NCBI RefSeq assembly: GCF_015277735.1
Contig: NZ_JADHDA010000008.1
Location: 28,918 to 92,917 of the forward strand
Length of the DNA: 64,000 nt
From: Psychrobacter sp. NG254
GTDB taxonomy: Bacteria; Pseudomonadota; Gammaproteobacteria; Pseudomonadales; Moraxellaceae
Direction: 5' to 3'
In this document: in pieces, positions 58,527 through 64,000 of the stretch
How the letters are laid out: each line of letters begins with the position of its first letter
Position numbering within the stretch: the stretch's first letter is position 1
Translations under genes and position numbers: made by a program
The notes under the pieces: generated by a model
What the model was told of the DNA's origin: nothing
Databases searched by the model: none
What the model saw: only the letters and a program-made list of their open reading frames with translations

Positions 58527-59612
58527 ATGGCAAAGCGTAGTACTCTTTCTAAAAGCATCACGACTATTGGCTCTTTTACTCGAAGTAACCTAGAACGCAT
58601 GGGTGCTGCAATTGATAGCATGAATGCTAAAACAGGCAAACCGCGTCAATATAAAGCCGTCAACTTAGGTGATAAAGACTATCAGCAAGATTTGTTTCGT
58701 GAGCAAACCCTAAAGGCCACACAGCAATTACTAGGCACACGTTTTGCTACTTATGGTAAGTATGCCAAGAAAGTCGTGCCAAACAGCTTTTTTCAATCGA
58801 CAGTAGATAGCGCGTTTGCACAAGTGGCCAATCTTGCCTCAAGTTGGAGTCAGCTAGACTTGCCCAACGAACACCGTTTTGCCAATATCGCCACCTTGGA
58901 CGATCAACAACGCTACGCGCTAGCGACTGACATCGCCAACCAAAACCGTGCACTTGCCGCGATTGGTGGGTTAACGGGTCTAGCAGGCCTGCCAGGTCTG
59001 CTTGCAGATACTCTATGGTTACTATTGGTGTCCTTACGTACGGTTTACCAACTTGCCGCTGTCTACAATAAGCCACTGACAGGTAAGCAGGGCGTTAAAA
59101 TGGCCTATGAGCTATTATCAAATGCTGATCTGAGTAAGATGCAAGAAAAACAAGCATTGCTTGCAGGATTAGGCGTAGGAAAAGGCTTACTTGATAATGC
59201 CCAAAGCAGCGGATTGCACAGCGAGCTCAAAAACCTTGGGTTAAAGAATAAAAACGTAAATTACTATGCCGAGCAAGTAGACAGTATCGCCAGCCAAGTA
59301 GGCATCGACTTAGACCAAATCAATTTGTCATGGATTCGTCGCTTTATCCCAGTTACAGCAGTGGCCATCGGTATACGCTACAACAGTCAGCTTATCGATG
59401 AAGTCATCGGCGTTGCTCAAGCCACTTTTGCCCCAGAGACCAAACTTGCCAATCGCTCTATTACTGATGATAGCAGTAGCGAAGCTGAAGTAAAAAAAGC
59501 GAGCAATGATGACGCAGAAAAAAATACTGAAGATAAAAGCACTGAAAACCAAAACACGAAAGATGACGAACAGAGCAGTGATGTAGAAGTGTCAGATAAG
59601 AAAACCAAATAA
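58527..59612 (+). CDS. EcsC-family protein
   Basis: A 361-residue protein matching the EcsC (PF12787) family. The core is at about 120-300, with a hydrophobic helical region ALAAIGGLTGLAGLPGLLADTLWLLLVSLRTVYQLA (two blocks) and AYELLSNADLSKMQ. Residues 310-361 are a highly acidic, disordered Asp/Glu/Lys/Ser tail. EcsC proteins are related to an ABC-exporter accessory from Bacillus and have no defined role. The high Lys/Gln content suggests a soluble or peripheral protein. Single gene. Confidence 0.84.
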   Translation: MAKRSTLSKSITTIGSFTRSNLERMGAAIDSMNAKTGKPRQYKAVNLGDKDYQQDLFREQTLKATQQLLGTRFATYGKYAKKVVPNSFFQSTVDSAFAQVANLASSWSQLDLPNEHRFANIATLDDQQRYALATDIANQNRALAAIGGLTGLAGLPGLLADTLWLLLVSLRTVYQLAAVYNKPLTGKQGVKMAYELLSNADLSKMQEKQALLAGLGVGKGLLDNAQSSGLHSELKNLGLKNKNVNYYAEQVDSIASQVGIDLDQINLSWIRRFIPVTAVAIGIRYNSQLIDEVIGVAQATFAPETKLANRSITDDSSSEAEVKKASNDDAEKNTEDKSTENQNTKDDEQSSDVEVSDKKTK

Positions 59613-60169
59613 TAGTGAAGAAACAGTGCGGATAAGGGGATGCTGATAGAGACTACTTATAAAGGTTTAGGTTTCTATCGGCATCACTTTCTGTCAGTAT
59701 TATGAATAATCTAGTTTGCGGTTTATTGATATTGATCAAAGTGTTCATCAAGCAAAGTCGTCGTAATGACACATTACGTTAGTACTATTACATTTATATA
59801 AATAGCAGTGCTTATTTTGTCTATCCAAGATATGTGACTTGAAAACGACAATGCGTGGCACCATCTAATTTATTATCGAGTGCTACTTTCTAACTTTCTT
59901 GTCCAAACAATGCGTTAGTCTGTCTTAGATGCTTTATTTATTGCGCTATTTTTTAGCGAAAAACGATTAAAGTGTTACAGTGATAGGCTCAATGCATATC
60001 TATTGAATGTTGTAAAGTAAAACCACTCATAAGTGGTTGAAATAGCAGCAACAACTCTTTATAATACACTGTCCTAAAAATGGGTGCTCCGAAAATCTGC
60101 AATTATTGTCAGATGGCTGGTGCATTGCCCCATTTTTTTGTTTTATACCAAACGGGAGAAGGATGCCTT
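59613..60169. other. Promoter region of the str operon
   Basis: A 557-bp gene-free stretch upstream of rpsL. It contains the clear promoter at 60037-60065 and a hairpin (AACCACT/AGTGGTT, 60021-60038) overlapping its -35 box. The remainder is AT-rich and unremarkable. Confidence 0.55.
60037..60065 (+). promoter_or_regulatory. str operon promoter
   Basis: TTGAAA (60037-60042) and TATAAT (60060-60065) with a 17-bp spacer: a near-perfect sigma-70 promoter. Transcription would begin near 60072, about 100 nt before rpsL. Confidence 0.85.
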
Positions 60170-60544
60170 ATGGCAACAACTAACCAATTGATTCGTAAAG
60201 GTCGCAAAACCATCAAGGAAAAGTCAAAAGTTCCTGCGTTGGAAGCGTGCCCACAGCGTCGCGGTGTATGTACTCGTGTATATACTACCACGCCAAAAAA
60301 ACCTAACTCTGCCATGCGTAAAGTATGTCGTGTACGTTTGACTTCAGGCTATGAAGTATCAAGCTACATCGGCGGCGAAGGTCATAACCTACAAGAGCAC
60401 AGTGTTGTTCTTATCCGTGGTGGTCGTGTAAAAGATCTACCAGGTGTACGTTATCACACTGTTCGCGGTGCATTGGATTGCGCAGGCGTTAAAGACCGTA
60501 AGCAAGGTCGCTCTAAATACGGTGCTAAGAAGCCTAAAGTTTAA
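60170..60544 (+). CDS. rpsL: 30S ribosomal protein S12
   Basis: Decoding-centre protein of 124 residues starting [20 protein letters not shown]. The loop [18 protein letters not shown] carries Lys43, the site of streptomycin resistance changes, in its wild-type form; [26 protein letters not shown] is normal. A longer frame begins at 60080, but GGGAGAAGG is correctly placed for the ATG at 60170. First gene of the str operon. A small hairpin (TAATAAC/GTTATTA) encloses its stop codon. Confidence 0.99.
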   Translation: MATTNQLIRKGRKTIKEKSKVPALEACPQRRGVCTRVYTTTPKKPNSAMRKVCRVRLTSGYEVSSYIGGEGHNLQEHSVVLIRGGRVKDLPGVRYHTVRGALDCAGVKDRKQGRSKYGAKKPKV

Positions 60545-60777
60545 TAACCAAACGTTATTAACCAAGCTTTTTTGCACTACCCAATAACTGTGCATGGGTT
60601 AGGTGTCAGCAGTAATGCTACTTTTGCATAATGATGCATCAGTGATTACTTTTAAAACATACCACCATGCAGTAAGGCTAACTGATAACTCACTATTATA
60701 TTTTTGATGACATGTCATCGTTGATAAGTAGTCGATGTTGTGAATGTTAGACACTCCTGAAGATAAGGAAAATTATT
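60545..60777 (+). promoter_or_regulatory. rpsL-rpsG spacer with short hairpins and a perfect palindrome
   Basis: The 233-bp gap is longer than the E. coli spacer (about 100 bp), where S7 represses translation. It holds a perfect 14-bp palindrome GATGACATGTCATC at 60706-60719 and small stems such as TGCAT/ATGCA (60625-60638). AGATAAGGAAAA before 60778 is the rpsG ribosome-binding site. Confidence 0.5.
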
Positions 60778-61251
60778 ATGCCAAGACGTCGCGTCGTAGC
60801 TGCCCGTGAGATCCTACCGGATCCTAAGTTTGGTAGCCAAACTGTTGCAAAATTCATCAACCATGTAATGAGTCATGGCAAAAAATCTACTGCTGAGCGT
60901 ATCGTTTACGGTGCACTTGAAACAGTAAGCGAAAAACGTAAAATCGAAGATCCAGTATCTTTCTTCGAAGACGTTTTAGAAAATGTACGCCCTATGGTAG
61001 AAGTGAAAGCTCGCCGCGTTGGTGGTGCAACCTACCAAGTACCAATGGAAGTACGCCCCTCCCGTCGTACTGCCTTGGCTATGCGTTGGATAGCTGAAGC
61101 TGCTGCAAAGCGTTCTGAAAAATCAATGGCTTTGCGTTTGGCTGGCGAATTGAATGATGCTGCTGATGGCAAAGGCGCTGCTATGAAAAAGCGTGACGAA
61201 GTTCACCGCATGGCAGATGCTAACAAAGCATTCTCTCATTACCGTTTCTAA
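60778..61251 (+). CDS. rpsG: 30S ribosomal protein S7
   Basis: Primary 16S rRNA 3'-domain binding protein, 157 residues, close to the usual length. It begins [20 protein letters not shown]; the family block [22 protein letters not shown] and [25 protein letters not shown] (two segments) are present. S7 also represses the str message in E. coli. A long structured spacer separates it from fusA here. Confidence 0.99.
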   Translation: MPRRRVVAAREILPDPKFGSQTVAKFINHVMSHGKKSTAERIVYGALETVSEKRKIEDPVSFFEDVLENVRPMVEVKARRVGGATYQVPMEVRPSRRTALAMRWIAEAAAKRSEKSMALRLAGELNDAADGKGAAMKKRDEVHRMADANKAFSHYRF

Positions 61252-61326
61252 GCTACTTTTTAACAGTAGCTTGAGATTGATGGCTCACGCCAGTTAGTCT
61301 TACATTGTTTTTTATTCTATTGATTG

Positions 61327-61447
61327 CCGCCATCATTCATTTAGTTGCCAATAGCCAAGAGCTATTTACAACTAAGATGGCGGACATCTATCAAGATGTC
61401 TCTCCTAACCGCGTAATCTAAATGGGAGAGCATCCCAAATTTGATGC
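61327..61447 (+). promoter_or_regulatory. Highly structured rpsG-fusA spacer RNA
   Basis: 61327-61383 folds into one long stem: CCGCCATC/GATGGCGG (8 bp), a six-base bulge, TTAGTTG/CAACTAA (7 bp), a 2x2 internal loop, AATAGC/GCTATT (6 bp) and loop CAAGA. It is followed by GACATC/GATGTC (61383-61400), CTCTCC/GGAGAG (61400-61430) and GCATC/GATGC (61430-61447). It lies within a 343-bp spacer that has no open reading frame. No named RNA family is recognised. Confidence 0.65.
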
Positions 61448-61594
61448 CGCACTATTCTTAGTATTTGCTCTTTTTTTGTCCGTATTAGGCTTAATAATCA
61501 GTAAGTAATATTACGAAGCTGACCGCTTTGTCATAGAGTATGAGGTAGAGACACAATACATTATTATATACACGACTTTTCCTAGGAAAACACT

Positions 61595-63721
61595 ATGGCT
61601 CGTAAAACTCCCCTAAAACGCTATCGCAATATTGGTATCTCAGCGCACATCGATGCTGGTAAGACAACCACTACCGAACGTGTTTTATTCTATACCGGTG
61701 TTAGCCACAAAATTGGCGAAGTACATGATGGCGCAGCCACTATGGACTGGATGGAGCAAGAACAAGAGCGCGGTATTACTATTACCTCAGCGGCTACGAC
61801 TTGTTTTTGGTCAGGTATGGCAAAACAGTTCGACGAACACCGTATTAACATCATCGATACCCCAGGCCACGTTGACTTCACGATCGAAGTTGAACGTTCT
61901 ATGCGTGTACTTGATGGCGCTTGCATGGTTTACTGTGCAGTAGGCGGCGTACAGCCACAGTCTGAGACCGTATGGCGTCAGGCGAACAAATATAAAGTTC
62001 CACGTCTTGCATTTGTAAACAAAATGGATCGCGTTGGTGCTGATTTCTATCGTGTTATCGAGCAAATCAAAACTCGTCTTGGCGGCAAGCCAGTACCATT
62101 GGTTATCCCAATTGGTAAAGAAGAAGATTTTGAAGGTGTTGTTGATCTAGTAACCATGAAAGCTATCTATTGGGACGAAGCGTCTCAAGGCATGGAATAC
62201 GACGAGCGCGATATTCCAACTGAACTACAAGACAAAGCCGCAGAATATCGCGAGTATCTAGTAGAAAGTGCTGCTGAAGCAAACGAAGAACTCATGAATG
62301 AGTATCTAGAAAACGGCGAATTGACTGTAGATCAAATTAACAGCGCTATCCGTGAGTTGACTATTGATAACCAAATCATTCCATTGCTTTGTGGTACTGC
62401 CTTTAAAAACAAAGGTGTACAGAAGATGTTAGATGCGGTTATTCAGTATCTTCCAGCACCAATGGATGTACCGGCTATCCGCGGTATCCTTGATGACAAA
62501 GATGAGTCAGAAGGCTTCCGTGAAGCATCTGATGATGTACCGTTCTCAGCACTAGCATTCAAAATCATGAATGACAAATTCGTTGGTAACTTAACCTTCG
62601 TTCGTGTTTACTCAGGTGTTTTGACTCAAGGTAGCAGCGTTTATAACCCAGTTAAAATGAAGCGTGAGCGCGTTGGTCGTATCGTACAGATGATGGCTAA
62701 CTCTCAAGAAGAGTTGCAAGAAATCCGTACTGGTGATATCGCTGCATTGGTTGGTATGAAAGACGTAACAACTGGTGATACGCTATGTGATGAGCAAAAT
62801 GTTATCACGCTTGAGCGCATGGAATTCCCAGATCCAGTTATCAGCCTAGCGGTTGAACCTAAGACCAAAGCTGACCAAGAAAGAATGTCAATCGCTTTAG
62901 GTCGTTTGGCTAAAGAAGATCCATCGTTCCGTGTACACACTGACGAAGAATCTGGTCAGACAATCATCAGTGGTATGGGTGAGCTTCACCTAGAAATTCT
63001 TGTTGACCGTATGAAGCGTGAATTCAACGTTGAAGCTAATATCGGTGCACCACAGGTTGCTTATCGTGAAACGATTCGTAACACTGTCGAGCAAGAAGGC
63101 AAATTTGTACGTCAAACAGGTGGTCGTGGTAAATTTGGTCACGTTTGGCTACGTCTTGAGCCACTTGATCCAGCTGGCGACAAAGAATACGAATTCGCTG
63201 AAGAAGTTGTTGGTGGTACGGTACCAAAAGAATTCCATGGCGCTGTAGACAAAGGTATCCAAGAACGCATGAAAAACGGCGTACTTGCTGGTTACCCAGT
63301 AGTTGGCGTAAAAGCGACTTTGTATGATGGTTCTTATCATGATGTCGATTCTGATGAATTGTCATTTAAGATGGCTGGTTCTATGGCCTTTAGAAAAGGT
63401 TTCATGGCAGCTGACCCAGCACTACTTGAGCCAGTAATGAAAGTAGAAGTTGAAACGCCTGAAGATTACATGGGCGACATCATGGGCGATCTTAGCCGTC
63501 GTCGCGGTTTAGTACAGGGCATGGAAGACTTGCCTGGTGGTACTAAGCAAATCCGTGCCGAAGTACCATTAGCGGAAATGTTTGGTTATGCCACTCAAAT
63601 GCGCTCAATGTCACAAGGCCGAGCAACTTATTCAATGGAATTCCAAAAGTACGCTGAAATTCCAAAATCAGTTGCTGCTGAAATCATCTCTAAGTTCAAC
63701 AATAAAGATGATGACGAGTAA
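61595..63721 (+). CDS. fusA: Elongation factor G
   Basis: Translocase GTPase of 708 residues. G1 [13 protein letters not shown] (17-29), G3 DTPGHVDF and G4 [10 protein letters not shown] are intact; domain IV has [16 protein letters not shown] and the C-terminal domain [21 protein letters not shown]. It moves tRNA-mRNA through the ribosome and aids ribosome recycling. GGAAAACACT precedes the ATG. It is separated from rpsG by the 343-bp structured spacer and from tuf by 223 bp with its own promoter. Confidence 0.99.
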   Translation: MARKTPLKRYRNIGISAHIDAGKTTTTERVLFYTGVSHKIGEVHDGAATMDWMEQEQERGITITSAATTCFWSGMAKQFDEHRINIIDTPGHVDFTIEVERSMRVLDGACMVYCAVGGVQPQSETVWRQANKYKVPRLAFVNKMDRVGADFYRVIEQIKTRLGGKPVPLVIPIGKEEDFEGVVDLVTMKAIYWDEASQGMEYDERDIPTELQDKAAEYREYLVESAAEANEELMNEYLENGELTVDQINSAIRELTIDNQIIPLLCGTAFKNKGVQKMLDAVIQYLPAPMDVPAIRGILDDKDESEGFREASDDVPFSALAFKIMNDKFVGNLTFVRVYSGVLTQGSSVYNPVKMKRERVGRIVQMMANSQEELQEIRTGDIAALVGMKDVTTGDTLCDEQNVITLERMEFPDPVISLAVEPKTKADQERMSIALGRLAKEDPSFRVHTDEESGQTIISGMGELHLEILVDRMKREFNVEANIGAPQVAYRETIRNTVEQEGKFVRQTGGRGKFGHVWLRLEPLDPAGDKEYEFAEEVVGGTVPKEFHGAVDKGIQERMKNGVLAGYPVVGVKATLYDGSYHDVDSDELSFKMAGSMAFRKGFMAADPALLEPVMKVEVETPEDYMGDIMGDLSRRRGLVQGMEDLPGGTKQIRAEVPLAEMFGYATQMRSMSQGRATYSMEFQKYAEIPKSVAAEIISKFNNKDDDE

Positions 63722-63737
63722 ATAAAACTTACTGAAG

Positions 63738-63851
63738 GTGACAATACAGCTTATATCTGTGTGTTGTCATCAAAGAATACGCCAATAACTTGTTAAAAGA
63801 CTTGTTATTGGTTGCGATTTTCTTATAATATCTGCACATCAGTTTGTGCAA
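63738..63851 (+). promoter_or_regulatory. fusA-tuf spacer: tuf promoter and hairpins
   Basis: TTGTTA (63802-63807) and TATAAT (63824-63829), 16 bp apart, form a sigma-70 promoter for tuf. Hairpins flank it: TGACAA/TTGTCA at about 63738-63769, CCAATAAC/GTTATTGG at about 63782-63811 and TGCACA/TGTGCA at about 63834-63851. tuf can thus be made apart from the rest of the str operon. Confidence 0.7.
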
Positions 63852-63944
63852 CCTTTTAACAATTATCTTAATGCGGCCAAGACAGTCTTAATAGTCATAT
63901 TTATATGAGTTAAGCATTGGACCCCAAAAAAAGAGGAAATACTC

Positions 63945-64000
63945 ATGGCAAAGGCCAAGTTTGAACGTCTAAAACCACATGTCAACGTTGGTACCATCGG
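63945..64000 (+). CDS. tuf: Elongation factor Tu (5' end only)
   Basis: The first 18 codons and two bases, reading MAKAKFERLKPHVNVGTI, the invariant EF-Tu start; the remainder lies beyond the window. AGAGGAAA 6 nt before the ATG is the ribosome-binding site. Position after fusA is that of tufA in the str operon. Many gammaproteobacteria carry a second tuf copy elsewhere. Confidence 0.97.
   Translation, partial: MAKAKFERLKPHVNVGTI

Noticed and set aside
60080..60169. N-terminal extension of S12 by 30 residues
   Set aside because: S12 begins [10 protein letters not shown] in all bacteria, and the Shine-Dalgarno fits 60170; the extension contains the leader of the message.

Overview
The window reads as a chromosomal segment of a gammaproteobacterium of the Moraxellaceae, most likely Psychrobacter. 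This is an inference from protein character and gene sets (tig/clpP/clpX, the str operon rpsL-rpsG-fusA-tuf, ibaG-murA-hisGDC, fadBA, nadV with a NadM-Nudix fusion); no search could be run. It is mostly housekeeping DNA. I saw no rRNA, tRNA, CRISPR array, phage or intact transposase gene, and no clearly new multi-gene system. The interest lies in architecture: a beta-alpha fused urease, a PhoR without a membrane anchor, small mobile-element remnants, a decayed gene copy, and structured spacers in the str operon.

Layout. 1-1.7 kb: clpX (cut by the window edge) and clpP on the minus strand. 2.4-9.3 kb: a urease cluster on the plus strand, ureD-ureA-ureBC(fused)-ureE-ureF-ureG-ureJ, behind a good sigma-54 promoter candidate. 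9.5-10.9 kb: tig on the minus strand. The urease cluster therefore sits between tig and clpP, which are usually adjacent. 11-19 kb: rdgB, sodB, an SDR oxidoreductase, an AT-rich unknown gene, a YdjM-type membrane protein, a DUF72 gene with a broken partial copy nearby, and an FPP synthase (ispA-like). 19.3-23 kb: fadB-fadA, followed by a 271-bp non-coding mobile element. 23.4-32 kb: isochorismatase-like hydrolase, HD phosphohydrolase, psd, dtd, phoB-phoR, an M23 peptidase, an ExoX-like exonuclease, an alpha/beta hydrolase and a LOG-family protein.

32-37 kb is looser and AT-rich: an FAD oxidoreductase, a small lipoprotein, a FemAB/GNAT-like protein and zinc-independent ribosomal protein L31, separated by long gene-free stretches. 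37-40.6 kb: SGNH hydrolase, nadV and nadM-Nudix, which together form a short nicotinamide-to-NAD salvage route. 40.8-49.7 kb: alpha/beta hydrolase, nfuA, metY, PfkB-type kinase, rsmI, yraN, a BON-domain lipoprotein and an esterase. 49.8-55 kb: ibaG-murA-hisG-hisD-hisC. 55-58 kb: pabB and fabB on the minus strand. 58.5 kb: an EcsC-family protein. 60-64 kb: rpsL, rpsG, fusA and the first 18 codons of tuf.

Two patterns cut across genes. Several conserved enzymes (UreD, UreBC, IspA, RsmI, PabB) carry extra Ser/Thr/Asp/Asn-rich stretches inside otherwise normal folds. In addition, a small inverted-repeat element with TATAGTC ends occurs twice, and its 20-nt terminus a third time; one copy has its middle replaced by the end of the 271-bp element.
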